Shown piece after piece: positions 1-12,114 of a stretch of 64,000 nucleotides of DNA. The notes below the pieces were generated by a model. The model searched no databases, was not told where the DNA came from, and worked only from the letters and a program-made list of their open reading frames with translations. The position numbers were made by a program, and so were the translations under genes. This DNA comes from Deinandra increscens subsp. villosa (lineage: Eukaryota; Streptophyta; Magnoliopsida; Asterales; Asteraceae). The stretch covers positions 16,666,952-16,730,951 of the forward strand of contig JBCNJP010000006.1 of NCBI GenBank assembly GCA_039602395.1, written 5' to 3'. Positions within the stretch are counted from its first letter, which is position 1; every line of letters starts with the position of its first letter.

Positions 1-939
1 CATGGAATTATTTCGTTTATTGATCGGGTTTCTAGTTTTTGTTGACGTCAAAGCCACGTTAGCTAACGACCACTGACGGACTGGTTTCGCTTCTCGGTTA
101 AGTCTGCAACTGTTTCGTTATGTCTCACTACAAGTTATTTAGCTGATGCAGCGCTGATGTCATCTAACCGAATTAACTGGAATCTCAGTTAAATATTGGA
201 ATATTCCGTTAAATCTCTAACGGAAGGCCGTTACTTGAATAAAATTTACGGTCTTTCTCAGATTCATTCCAAATTGCACCGGTTGACTCAGAATTCTTCA
301 CGGAATATTTTTCCGAGCTCGATTTTCTTCACCAAAAATTACGAAGACTCCGGTTATGAATAAATTTTGCGTTTATGCTCGGGATCACAGTTTTTCACCG
401 ATTTGACATTATTTTTGCATCCAACCCAGTCACGCGGAACAAGCTCAGTATTTATGGATCATTCACAACTGTCAGCACCCGGCTTCCCGTTTTTCGCAAG
501 ATTGTCCGATTTCAAGATTTCAGTACCGTTTTCTCTTCGGAACTGAGCGGAACGGTTCCACTCTCTGCATCTGATTTTCCGCTTCCGCATCGGATGTTTT
601 CAGAGGGATCTAGAGAAAAGGGGGAACAATAATAGAACTGGATTATCGAGTCGATTATCTGAAGTTGGAGCATTTTCAGTGTTTGATTGGTTTATCTGAT
701 TCGATTTGTTGCGATTTCTTCTCCAATGTTCAGCATTCTTAGTATTGTACCCGACCGTGTGAACCGAGTGAACTGCAGCACTTGGATCTCAACTGGAGCA
801 ACAAGAACAGAAAAAGCTTATTCAAAGGGGGAACCTTTACAACAGAAAGATTCAGGTTTATCAGTTATTCTTCGAAGATGCACGACAGAGCGGTTCTTCA
901 CCAGTTTGACAGATTTGAAAGCGTCAGTCAAGGGGGAAT
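1..939 (+). mobile_element. 3' untranslated end of a copia-type LTR retrotransposon
   Basis: No convincing ORF is present. The stretch ends in a polypurine tract directly followed by a TG-starting sequence typical of a 3' LTR, so it reads as the downstream non-coding part of a plus-strand element whose coding part lies left of the window. Three near-identical purine tracts (AAGGGGGAA core) occur at 616-626, 824-833 and 929-938; only the last touches the LTR start. Words of the type TTCCG/CGGAA recur (for example near 207, 218, 300, 436, 537-565 and 575-595), which resembles the word cluster of the SIRE-like element at 45509-54565. The family assignment is an inference. Confidence 0.5.
929..938 (+). 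promoter_or_regulatory. Polypurine tract of the left-edge retrotransposon
   Basis: CAAGGGGGAA lies immediately before TGTTGGAACTT, the expected arrangement of a plus-strand primer and the 5' end of a 3' LTR in copia elements. Confidence 0.6.
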
Positions 940-963
940 TGTTGGAACTTTTAATAAGTATGA
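940..963 (+). repeat. Start of a 3' LTR, cut by the assembly gap
   Basis: Only 24 bases starting TGTTGG are visible before the run of N. The rest of the LTR, its target-site duplication and the junction with the next unit are hidden. Confidence 0.5.
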
Positions 964-1463
964 NNNNNNNNNNNNNNNNNNNNNNNNNNNNNNNNNNNNN
1001 NNNNNNNNNNNNNNNNNNNNNNNNNNNNNNNNNNNNNNNNNNNNNNNNNNNNNNNNNNNNNNNNNNNNNNNNNNNNNNNNNNNNNNNNNNNNNNNNNNNN
1101 NNNNNNNNNNNNNNNNNNNNNNNNNNNNNNNNNNNNNNNNNNNNNNNNNNNNNNNNNNNNNNNNNNNNNNNNNNNNNNNNNNNNNNNNNNNNNNNNNNNN
1201 NNNNNNNNNNNNNNNNNNNNNNNNNNNNNNNNNNNNNNNNNNNNNNNNNNNNNNNNNNNNNNNNNNNNNNNNNNNNNNNNNNNNNNNNNNNNNNNNNNNN
1301 NNNNNNNNNNNNNNNNNNNNNNNNNNNNNNNNNNNNNNNNNNNNNNNNNNNNNNNNNNNNNNNNNNNNNNNNNNNNNNNNNNNNNNNNNNNNNNNNNNNN
1401 NNNNNNNNNNNNNNNNNNNNNNNNNNNNNNNNNNNNNNNNNNNNNNNNNNNNNNNNNNNNNNN
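964..1463. other. Assembly gap (500 N)
   Basis: Exactly 500 unknown bases, the usual placeholder for a gap of unknown length. Nothing can be said about its content. By comparison with copy B it should hold the left end of the duplicated unit. Confidence 0.99.
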
Positions 1464-1823
1464 AGTGCTTAAATTTCCAAGTTTGGTGAAAAATTGACCA
1501 ACTTGTGCTAAAATCAATCTTGGTATTGGTTTGAAGTTAACCAACTTAAAAGAATATGGATTCTTGAGTTCGGGTGGAAAATTGACCCAACTCGGATGAA
1601 ATTGAAAATTTTGGGTTCGGGTGGAATTTCTTGACCAATCAAGTCAAATTTAGGTACTAGGTGTGTCATGGTCAAATTTGTTGAAATTAACAGGTACTTG
1701 ACTTATTAATACAAAAATTTATCTTCCTGGTAGGTTACTGGTAGCAGACATGCTTTTCTTTAAAGTTTTGGTTATGTTGAAATTTTTAAGAATTACATTT
1801 TTACCCTTTTGTTACAATTCTGC

Positions 1824-2444
1824 TCTTAGCGGACTTGTTTATTGCCTTAGCGAACTTCTGTCTGAGGCAAGTCCGCTAAGAATGTTTAACAGGTTTGCCT
1901 TTAGCGAACTTGTTTAAAAGACTTGTAATTTTTTGAGTGTTTTTCTTAAAGTCCGCTAAGAACAAATTGTTCTTAGCGAACTTGATTGTTTTTGTGTCTT
2001 TTAAATGGTGAGAAGTCCGCTAAGTTGAACTTGTCCTTAGCGAACTTCTCCTGTGTTTTATTTTTGTTTAAGTGTTTGAGAAGTCCGCTAAGAAGGATTT
2101 TTGCCTTAGCGAACTTCTCCACTTGCATTATAAGTCTACTGAGGTTAAACTGTTCTTAGCGAACTTGTTTATACCTTAGCGGACTTCTTTTTTACTTAGA
2201 AAATTTTTGCTGTCACAAGTTCCATTTGGCCTTAGCGTACTTGTTTTTAGCCTTAGCGAACTTCTTCAGGCTTAGCGAACTTCCTAGCCTTAGCGAACTT
2301 CTTTAGGCTTAGCGTACTTCTCTGAGGCCTTAGCGAACTTGTTTTAATATGTTTCCCTTTAGCGAACTTGTCTCAGTCTTAGCGGACTTGGGACAGTTCT
2401 TAGCGAACTTGTTTAAATACTTAGATATTTCTAAGTTCGCTAAA
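1824..2444. repeat. Promoter-proximal cluster of the word CTTAGCGAACTT (copy A)
   Basis: About 22 copies of a 12-13 bp word lie in 620 bp just upstream of the TATA box. Around 17 are direct, with core TTAGCGAACTT and variants GCGGACTT and GCGTACTT; five are inverted. Inverted and direct copies pair into hairpins, for example 1949-1983 (17-base arms, one mismatch), 2011-2049 and 2078-2119. In these hairpins the inverted arm is the GGAC version and the direct arm the GAAC version, so the same mismatch recurs. The intervening DNA is unrelated AT-rich sequence, so this is not a plain tandem repeat. Confidence 0.9.
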
Positions 2445-2452
2445 CCTAACAC

Positions 2453-2460
2453 TATATAAG
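2453..2460 (+). promoter_or_regulatory. TATA box of the copy A unit
   Basis: TATATAAG sits just after the last word copy and is followed about 30 bp later by a pyrimidine-rich stretch that would suit a transcription start. The same arrangement is kept in copy B. Confidence 0.6.
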
Positions 2461-5393
2461 GGAGACTTAACCACTTTTCTCATTCACCTTTTTCAAATCA
2501 CTCATCCGCTCCTCTTCTCACGAACCGGCGACGCGAAACCCTCCACTGTTCGATCGATTTTTCTGGATTTTCTCTATAATCTGTTGTGATATCATCAATT
2601 GGGGTTGATTTACACACTCCTCTTGTGATTACAGGTTCGATTTCACTTTCTGTCTAGGTTAATCTGGATCGATTAGGTTCGGTTGTCAAGGTTCATGCAC
2701 CGTAGGTGCGAGATAAATTTCTAGGGTTCTAATATTGAAATTTTGATGATTAAACAGATTTCTTTGCCTTTTTATTGCTCCTATTCCTCTTGTGAGCACA
2801 ATTAAGGTATGTAAATCTCATTTCTCGAATTTCACACTTTAAACCCGTGAAAGTTGTGTACAGGGGATTGTATGAATGTGTTTGAACATTAAAATTCCTT
2901 TGAGTGTTTCATAACAGTTGGTTGCCTTGTGTTCTTGTTTATTAGTTTGAACCATAGAAATTGTGTATATTGATAAACTTAGAAGCTGTGACCTCTGTTA
3001 TTTGAATACTTAGGAATTTTTTGTTTAAATTGTCAAAATTTTGGAACTTTGGTTAGTTTGTAGAACTCATTGGGGCTGCTGCCAATTCCTTTTAGGATAC
3101 ACAAATCTGATTGTGCATATATGCTTATGAGTCTACATTTAACAACTTAGAAGTTTCAATTTGTTTTCTCTCAATGATTGGATTGACTTAATGAATTCCA
3201 CATAGTGTTGAAGTTATCTAGTCTCCAATCAGAATCTGTTACTCTTAATAGTCTGTGACTAAATTGATGAGACTTAAACTTGAGAATCTGCCAATAACTG
3301 TTGATTAGCCGAATCATTAATCAAATTGATAGATTAAGTTTAAAGTTTCTCAATTAAGTCTTTAAATTCAATTTGCCTTTATTTTTCTGTGTTTGTCTAA
3401 TATTTTGAAGTCTGACATAGCTTGTCTGATCTCAAAACAGAATTTCTTACAGTTGAGAGATTGATCAAGAGCATTGCATCTTTTTCTATTGATCTTAGAA
3501 AATTTTAGATCATCAAAAAGGTATGTTGTTCTATCAAATGGCAATTTGGGTTAAGACTCAAACTTGGCTACACAGGGGAAATTTTTTTCTTAATTTTGGT
3601 TATTTGAAGCCTACTTGATGTCTAACATAAATTGCTTGATCCCAGCAGATTATTCTTACTGAGTCAATTGAGAACTCATTGCATCTTAGATTAGATCTTA
3701 GTCACCCATAGATCTTCACAAAGGTATGTGTTTCTCAATACAAGCATTCATGTTGTTAATCAGGTAGTGCATCACCTTGTTTCATTCTTATGTGCATATA
3801 AGTCTTTCTTTGTGTAAGTAGACATCCAATTGAGCCTAGCACTGGTGGTTTAGACTGGCTATGATCCACATGGGTCTGAAATTAGTCAATAACTCAGGTG
3901 AAAGGATCTTGGACTCATTTAACACAAAGTTAGATTTAATTTGTCAATCTTGACCTATCTAAGTTAATTTGACCATCTTTGTGATTTATTGAGAGCATAT
4001 CTACAAAGGATGTGATCTATGACACCTCTAAGGTTCATATGAACTATCTTAGGTATTTAAGCTCTGATTGAACACTTATTTGGTCATTTTGACTTTAATA
4101 AGTCAAATTTGGCATTGAATTGTTTTTATGAGACTTATGTGACTATCTTTGCTTGAATGTGAATTTGGTGACTTGGTTATGTTTTTGTTTAATCCATATG
4201 TGCTTATACTTGTATGTTAGGATTGAATTTGACATGTAAAGACACCATCTCATCTGTTAAAGCATAAATTGTCATTTTTGTCCTTTAAATGATCAAATTG
4301 GAACACTTGACCCATTAGGACCTCTTGCATGTTTATAGGTGTTAATTTGACTCTGTTGCTTCTAGACAATCCTTGTTGATGTTAATATGAGATTTATACA
4401 CTTTGTAGTCAACTCTAAGTGTTGTGAATCTGCATGTGAGATCCTGCTGGTCTTAGCGGACTTGATTCAGTCCTTAGCGTACTTCATGCCTGCTTAGCGA
4501 ACTTGTTTTGTTCCTAGCGAACTTGTTTCCCTGCTTAGCGAACTTGTTTTAGTTTCTAGCGTACTTGTTCTCTCTTTAGCGAACTTAATGAGTTCTAGCG
4601 GACTTGTTCTTCTGCTTAGAGGACTTTGAGTTAATTCATCATAACTATAGATCAGTATTTGAATTTCTGACATACTAGGATTGTTCTGATGGTTTGACAA
4701 GTTAGTGTTACACTCATTACATGCATCAAATTGGCATTTTAGATAGGATAGACCTGTTATATCCTAACTTCCCTGTCCTACACCTAAAAGTGCTGATTTC
4801 AACTTAGTTGTTCCTTGTCCTAATCATAAGACATCAAATCAAGGAGTTCACAAGCTCGGGTGGAACCAAGTCACAATGTGACTTTCCCTGAACTAACTTG
4901 ACAAACTGGGATCTCAAAACCTCACAGTATGCTATTTAAACTTAAAGTCAATTGGTTTTTGATCCCAGATTGCCAAAACCTCCTATATTTGATGTCTCTG
5001 ACTGTTGTTGAGACTCAGTAGTAGAATTTTCAATAATTCCTCTTTGACCCAACAACAAGTTAAAATTTGGTTGGTTCAATCTAAGTTTTGGGTCATTTAC
5101 AGTTTTTATGCAATACTTTCATTTAAGTCAAAATTTATGAAGATTTAGATCTGGCTCCTTATTTTCCAGATTTTAAATGTTACACACACAAATTGGTTAC
5201 TTCCTATGATACTTACCTTTGTTAATCATGATATTCCGGTTGCATGTGATCATTTTTGGAGTATATGCACTATGTGAGTTGGTTTATGTCATTGATTCTA
5301 ATATGAAAAGCTCTGTCACTATCACGAGTCTAGTGTGACATGACATTCATCTAGTGTCAACTTAGATATAATCCTTTAATTCTATATGTGCAG
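2461..5393 (+). other. Long 5' leader with repeated exon-like cassettes (copy A)
   Basis: No ORF of note. Three donors of the form AAG|GTATGT occur at 2807, 3521 and 3724. Two of them end closely related cassettes (about 3441-3520 and 3649-3723) that share TTCTTAC, CATTGCATCTT and TAGATC.TC.A.AAAGGTATGT, so one cassette duplicated the other. An acceptor-like TGCAG lies directly before the ATG at 5394. The likely reading is a transcript whose leader is spliced several times before the coding exon. The acceptors are less certain than the donors, and copy B has lost the AG at the equivalent of 3439-3440. The rest is AT-rich and intron-like. Confidence 0.5.
4452..4627 (+). repeat. Second word cluster inside the leader intron (copy A)
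   Basis: Nine direct copies of the CTTAGCGAACTT word family occur at spacings of about 20 bp, with GCGGACTT and GCGTACTT variants and one AGAGGACTT. Copy B has only seven, because two adjacent units (41 bp) are missing there. Confidence 0.9.
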
Positions 5394-8300
5394 ATGCCTC
5401 CCAGACAAGCTGTTGAAGCTTTAGAGTTTGGTCGTTTGCACAACGGAAGGTGCGTGTTTAACAAGAACTGGGAAGGTGCTGATGAGCAGGCAATTGACTT
5501 ACTGCAACAATCAACATGGGAAACAGCTATGCAGATCAACCCTGTCATCTACAAGGGTATTATTGAAGCATTCTGGAACAATGCTCAATCTGCAGAGCTT
5601 GATGATGGTTCAGATATTATAAGGTCCAGGATCCAGAACATTGATGTTGAGATCACTGAAGAGAAGATCAGAACGGTCCTGAACTTACAAGATGCTGACA
5701 AGCCCAAGACTTTCACAAAGACTCAATGGCAGTCAACAATCACAAGAATGGGATATTCTGGTGTCTTTCTTCCTAGATGTCAGCAACAAAATTCACAAGA
5801 CCTTATTCCCGATCAACTGGAGGTTCATAATCAGCTTCTTCATTTCTGCCTTTCGGACACAGAAAGGCAGCTCCCGATGACTTTGTTGAAGAAACTGCAT
5901 GTGCTCTACATGGGTTTGTCACTGGTGAGGGGTTCAATCTTTCACACCAACTCCTCAAATGGATGATTGCTAATCTGCATCCCACTGGAAGAGCAAAGAA
6001 GTTCCTGATGTACCCCCGGTTCATCCAGGCTATCTTGGATCATTATTACCCAACCTTGATCAAGCAAGGAGAAACCATCTCTACAAGTTCAATGAACACT
6101 GGCTCATACAGCAAGTACCATAAAGGTAAATATCAAGGGAATGTTGTACCTTTCTTTCCCGAGATGATTGCTCGGATTGCTCTCTGCTGATGCTGAAGGA
6201 GATATCCAAATGGGTGAAGCAGCTGTTGAAGCTCAAGTAGAACATAATGAGGCTGATCAAGTCCACACTGAGTTGGATTTAAATGCACCTGCTACTGCTG
6301 CTTCTGATGCTGTTGAAGACCCTGGGAATCTCCAGGGTACAAGTGCTAAAGCTTCTGAGCCTGCTGAACGCTCCTCAAGTCCTATGCTGGTGGATCTGTC
6401 TGAAGAAGGAGAAGGAGACGACAATGATGATGATGAAGGGTCTGACTCCTCAGATTCTGATGACAGTCCCACACAACCTGAGGGCATTCATCCTCGGAAA
6501 AGACAAAGGACTGGAGACTATTCCAGGGCCTCTACAGCTACGACACCACAATCATCCTCTGATAAAAGCTATAATCCATCACAGGATGAACAGGATGATG
6601 AGGAGGATTCAGTGTCTCTCGATGAGGACGATCTTAAATATAACCTTGAAGATGAGACTGATAGTCCTCCCGAGTATCCTCCTAAGACTACTTTACAAAC
6701 TCTGACAAAAACTGGTGGGTGTAGTTATAAATCCGCTGAGTTCTTCATCAGAGCTGAGAGAAGCAAGTCCTGTACTGAAAAACTCAAAGTCAGAAGGAAG
6801 CCCGGTACACAGGATGATTATGAATTGGTGAGTTCATCTGGCACTCCATCGGACACAGCCTTAGCTGCAGCAACTATCTCTCGATCTCCTGCTGAGCAAT
6901 TTGAAGGAATTGACATGGATATGAGACCACTGGAGCAGCTAGCTGAAGCTGTTGTCACCACCACTGACACAGCTGGAATTGTTGCTACCAGCCCATCAGC
7001 TTCAGAATCTGAAAAGGTGATGGAACTTCAGGCTGAAATTGTCAACCTTCAGAGTCAGAATGACCATCTAAACTGTTCACTGCAAGTGGCAAATCAAAAG
7101 ATTAATGATCAGTCACAAGTCATTGCTGAACAAGCTGCTGAAATTCAAAGACTCAAGGATTTGTTAGCCAAATCAAGTGAAGGCAAACAATTAAGTGACA
7201 AACCAGATGATGATACCGGTGATAAAGAGAATGAGCTGCCAGAAAACCAACCTGAATCTGATCAAAGAAGTGAAAGAGGGAATTCTCAAGACCCCATATC
7301 TTCTACTACCATTCCTTCTGGTAAAGACTCTACTGGTGTTCAAGACACCTCAAGCCCATTGCATGACAGCGATTTTGAAATCGATGATGACACTGTCATA
7401 GAAGGAGATGATCTTAATTTCTCTGATGACGAAGATTCTTTTGTCAACAGCCTCCTTCATGATGAACCTGTTGATGAGACTCTGGACTCGATCAAAAGGC
7501 TTGCACCTGTGCCTGAAAACCTAAAACTTCCAAGGTTTGCACAGGCATCCAAGGTTCTTGCTATTGAGGGTTCAACAAGTGCTGAGTCTGAAGCTGAACA
7601 TGACATATCTCTTCAACTTTCGATCATTCCCACCATTCATGCTGATATCTCTACCTCCTCTGCCATGGTTCCCGTGACCGAAGGTGTCCGTCATATATAC
7701 ATCGACCCAACCTTCTTGGACTTTGAGATGTCCAATTTTAGGGAATACTATGCCGAGAATCTATACTCAGGAAGAAACTCATGCGGTATTCTCATTGAGA
7801 CACTTGAGGATGGTAATGAAGCAGCTTATGAAGAACATCCATACTTTGTAGACTTTGGAGACGAAAGCGACATGAATGAGCTAGGTCAGAGAATGAACGT
7901 GCTCATGAACGAAGCCAATCCTCTGAACTACATCGACTTGGATACGATTGATAGTGAGGATGATGAACAAGAGAAACATCCTTGTCCTACTCCAATCCAA
8001 GTAAAGATGGAAGCAGATGATAAGTATGTGAGTGTGCCTCTTTCGACCGTCATGTCTACAGCAGAAACTCTTGCCTTGGACTATCAACCCATATGTTCCA
8101 GGTCCTATTCCAACTGATGTTGAAATCATCAATCTTGAGACAAGTGCTGGTCAAGAAACTGAAAGTCAAACTGATCCTGGTGTTTCTGCTGAGCAAGATC
8201 TCCGAAATCAGATCTTTGAAGCCTCTTTCATACACTTCTCCTCTGACTCTGATAAGGAGGAAGTTGATCCCAAGGAATCGGCTGCTCCAGAACCTGCTGT

Positions 8301-9517
8301 CACAGAGCAACCGGTCCTTCTGATAAGATAAGGGAAAAAGAATATTGACTCCTGAAGAGATTGCAGAGGAGCATCTGAAAAGGGAAGCTGAGAAAGAGAG
8401 TCTCGTCGAGCGCTTATTGAAGAAACACACAGTGAACAAAACCGACTGCTTGAGGAGAAGGCCGAAGCACTTAAAAGATATGAATCAGGCCATCCTCCTG
8501 CTGTTGTATATGGAAAGGGCTCGAGTACTTTACCTGAACGTTCTGCGTCAACAAGAACAGATGAACCAAGGATCCGCATAGTCACAAATTTGGAGGGCAC
8601 CGATGTAGATGAGGAAGACACCTCTGAAATAGCTCACATGGTTAGATCTCTAATGAGAGACAACTTCTCCTTAGAATATCTGATGAGTCTTACAGACATT
8701 GAGTTGACCAAGCTGTATACTGATGAGGAAAGGTTGAATTCACACCTTCCGCGAAATCAAAATGTTGAAGCTGAAACTGATCCCTTGGTAGATATCTTCG
8801 CTGACACCACCAAAACCGTTGAATTCCTTCCTATCCGAGATCATCTTTCAGATCTTATTCTTGAAATAGGCAACACATATCTTCCTCCACCTGAGAACTC
8901 GTCTGATGAAGCTCCTGATTCTGAAGAATATATCAAAGCCACTACCAACAGGATGACTTTTGAGGCACTCCGCAACTATTGTAGAATTTAAGAATATTGA
9001 TAAGAAGGCTTACAACAGAAAGAAACTTAAAGGTCTACGAGAGTTTGTGGAAGAGTATCGAAAGACAGAACGTCTGGTAAAGCTTGAACAGATCAGACTG
9101 AGAGAGCAAGAACGCGCTGAGGCACTCAAGAGGAAAGACAATCCTCCCATCTATGATCAATGGGAAAAGATGGCACCAAACCTAAAGGCTATGCAACAAT
9201 TTGCTGCCAAAAATCTAAGGATGATGCCAAGCAACCCAAAAGTCAATCCTGGGATGAAAATCTTAGGATGGAAGTATGATGAGGCTTTTGATTCATTCCT
9301 GGTAAAAAGGCGGAATGGATATGTTCAAATCTTCGAAGATTTCAAAGATCTTCTCAGCTTATTCTCTTGGGAGCTCAAACAGCTCAAGTACCTGGATTTG
9401 GTAAATCACTCTAACCATCAAAAGGGTATACGAGCTGCTGTTTTAATCAAATCTGCTTATGAGGACAAGAAGTTCAATCAATATGTCACACCCCCAATTT
9501 CCACTAACGGAGTATAA
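5394..9517 (+). pseudogene. SIRE-type extra ORF with acidic and coiled-coil extension, broken (copy A)
   Basis: The N-terminal quarter (starting MPPRQAVEALEFG) aligns by eye with the extra ORF at 45509-46542: an NPVIYKGIIEAFW-type stretch, an IRTVLNLQDAD-type stretch, a WRFIISFF segment and KFLMYPRFIQAILDHYY. After it come a long acidic serine-rich part with a basic RKRQR patch, a coiled coil (about 7015-7180, starting VMELQAEI), another acidic part, and a basic helical C-terminus (about 9010-9480). ATG 5394 is chosen because TGCAG precedes it. At least seven single-base frameshifts are seen against copy B (about 5770, 5850, 6183, 8087, 8310, 8330, plus others near 8430 and 8985). The last codons run into the LTR at 9484. 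Function unknown; it is called envelope-like in SIRE elements by position only. Confidence 0.65.
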
Positions 9518-12114
9518 CCGTGTGGGGTGTGATCCAGACCAGGATCCAAGTCTTTGGTTACAACCAAGCCATAGTTAAAGGGGTAAACGGTCATGTATTA
9601 CATTATATAAATCAGAGTTTACATTTCACAAAAATCAGCGGAAACATTAAAAGTTTACAAGGTTGTTGTTTAGTAAAAGTGATTACTAAAGTATCTGAAA
9701 TACGACTTTCAAAAGGGTTTTACAAAGAACAAGTACTGCCAACGCCCGTGCCATCCATGATCCTCCAAGCCACCTGAAAAGCATTCAACAATCAGGTGTC
9801 AGCCAAGGCTGGTGAGTTCACTAAGCGGTCTACCCGTCACAAGTAGACCTATATTTTTATGATCAAAGACAGGTACAACACAATCAATATCATAAGACCT
9901 GTAAAATTTTCCATATCGTAGGTAGCTAGCCTAATTTATGCACATTTGAATTGTTCGCAACCGAAGCTGACAATGTATAGGGATTACCTACGGATTTGCC
10001 TTCCCGTGTCCTGAAAGACCACGGAGGGTAGGATAACATTGGTCCCAGTCCGACCTTCGGTCGGGTTGGTGCATCACGTGCACCGCTGGGCGGGGGGTGT
10101 CAATCCCCAGTAGTACTACTCAACATCACCTAGCTATTCTATATTAACGGTCCGAATGTAAGGACTTTTGAAGTTTAACAATCAATTCAATGATACATAT
10201 GATATTTGGTCGGAAAAAGTTTACTTAGTAAGAAATACCTTACCGTTGCGCATTATCGTCCCTGAATGGACATAGCAACATATAGTAATGAACTCACCTG
10301 AGGGGGCACTGGTACTCAGCCAAAAGAAGCAATAGGTTGGTCACAATCAACCTAATCGGGCAAATATGACCTAAACGGGTTAGGAGGTGTCGCGAGGACT
10401 AAAATAGCAATCTTAGCCCCTAAACATGTTTCATATAGCCACACAAGTCAAACAAAGCACACACAAGTCTCATATTGAGAGAAATTCAAGGATTTGCAAT
10501 TTTTGTCAAAGTTGACCCAGAAAGTCAAACTTCAAGCACTTAACTAGTGGCATAGCTAAAATCCACAATACTTGGAATTAACTCTTTAAATTTTACAGGC
10601 ATATACTACATATCAATTAGGATTTGTTGCAAAAAGAATCAAGTAAAAAGGTTAAGGTATGAGAAAGTTATGCACGTCGGAAGTTGACACTTTTGGCATT
10701 TAGCAAACAAGTCAAGGTAAAATGAAAACTTGCATAACTCACTCAAAGTTTTGAATTTATGAACCAACTTCTCCAGATCTTACTTTTAACATATAAACAT
10801 CATTTACAAATAGCAAACTCGTCAATAAAACAAGATTAGCATGCTCAACCAATTTGAAAAGTCTACTTTTCACAGAAAATGACAGCTTTGCACACCTAAC
10901 TTGCAGCTGTGTTTTGGATGACCAAACGGAGGTTTTAGAAAGTGTGCGAGTAGGCGTTGTAAAGCTAAGACATGAAAATTTACTACGGAAAAAGAATCAA
11001 CTGATTTCGATAAAAATTGAGTGAGTTATGACCTCTGCAAGTCAGCCTAAAAATCTGGACGAATCTGTCCATACTTTATAGTTTGCAAAAATTTCGGTTT
11101 TCTAATTTTGAGCAACAATTTGGTCATCCAACACCTACTAACATAATTATAAACACTTTAACATGGATTTTCAGTTCTCAACATGTTCATATCAAGTTCA
11201 TAGCAAAAACCCAACATAGCAATTAGCATTCAAGCACATATACCCAATTTCTATGTCCAAACACCCAACATGCATAAAAGAACCTTCATAGCAGAAATTT
11301 GAATTCAAAACCCAGCTCTAAACCCGAGTTCAAATCTGTCCCAATTCATAAGTTAACACATCTTAACCTAAAACATGAAATACGAGCATAACAACACTCC
11401 ATTTAGCATATAGACACACAAAAACACACATGCAATCAACTAATTTCGGATTCAAAAATTAGGGCTTACGAGGGTGAAGAAGAAAAGGGGCGGATGATGA
11501 TGGTGATGCAGAAATGGAGCTTCCCCTAGCTTCCTTGAAGTTTACTTGAGCTCACAAACCCGATTTCTTGCTTGATTTGAGGTGAAACCCGAAAATCTCC
11601 AAGTGTGTGTGTGTGTGTGTGAAGAACCGTATGGGAGAAGAAGAGAGGGGAAAATGTCGTGAAATGGGGGAGGGGGAGGGAGATAGGGCAGATTTCTATG
11701 TTTTAAAAGTTACACAAATGGTCCCTCTAAGTTCCATTTTAAACACATTTAGCATAAAACTCAAATAAATGGGTTTTAACTAAAAACTTGTGAAGTAAAG
11801 ATTCTAAAAATGTTTCTAATTGTTTTTAAACTCGTTTAGCATACAATGTTTAGTCGGGACAAGTATAAGTATCATTTATACATAAAAATTCGAATTCACG
11901 CACGAAGCCCGGTTTCGCATAAAAATGCAAATTTTCATAGTTAACACATAAGATCACGAAATAAGTTCACGAAACAAGTTACTAAAATTAATTAGCAAGT
12001 AAACATAGACAAATATGAAATCATTCAAATAACGGGTCTCGGTTTCACTAACGGGACTAACGGAACTAACGGAAAAACTTAACGGAGTTAACTTGGGAAG
12101 TTGCAGTTGTCACA
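9484..12114 (-). repeat. 3' LTR of the LARD-like element (2,631 bp)
   Basis: On the plus strand it starts TGTCACACCCCC and ends GTTGTCACA. It differs from the right LTR by roughly eight substitutions and a few short indels over the visible 2.57 kb, including a GT microsatellite (11603-11620 against 18627-18647). It contains five small hairpins at 10050-10120. The 900 bp at its left end recur at 44584-45508. Confidence 0.88.
10050..10120. other. Row of five small hairpins in the LTR
   Basis: Consecutive palindromes: CCGAC/GTCGG (10050-10064), GTGCA/TGCAC (10069-10083), CCGC/GCGG (10083-10093), GGGG/CCCC (10094-10108) and AGTAGTACTACT (10109-10120). The diverged solo LTR at 56899-56968 has the same five in the matching order with different loops. 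An RNA or DNA structural role is inferred. Confidence 0.75.

Larger units (their letters stand above)
1464..9483 (+). mobile_element. Copy A of a gene-like repetitive unit carrying a SIRE-type extra ORF
   Basis: Nearly identical by eye to 30458-44583 once the nested insertion there is removed. Parts in order: an opening stretch with repeated TTCGGGTGGAA phrases; a promoter region full of the word CTTAGCGAACTT; a TATA box; a long leader with intron-like signals; and a large broken ORF homologous to the ORF that follows pol in SIRE-like copia elements. No gag, protease, integrase, reverse transcriptase, tRNA primer site or polypurine tract was found, so it is either a non-autonomous derivative or a captured ORF that became a gene-like repeat. 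On the right it is cut by the LTR starting at 9484. Confidence 0.6.

Noticed and set aside
687..1544. ORFs of 197-261 codons crossing the first gap on both strands
   Set aside because: Most of their length is translated N; they are artefacts of the placeholder.
5394..9517. Interpretation as an ordinary single-copy host gene
   Set aside because: A second copy with different lesions, homology to the extra ORF of a SIRE-like element and heavy frame damage point to a repetitive, mobile-derived unit.
9520..9777. 85-codon ORF, repeated at 44620-44877
   Set aside because: Lies inside the LTR and has no recognisable domain; it is kept only because the LTR copies are similar.
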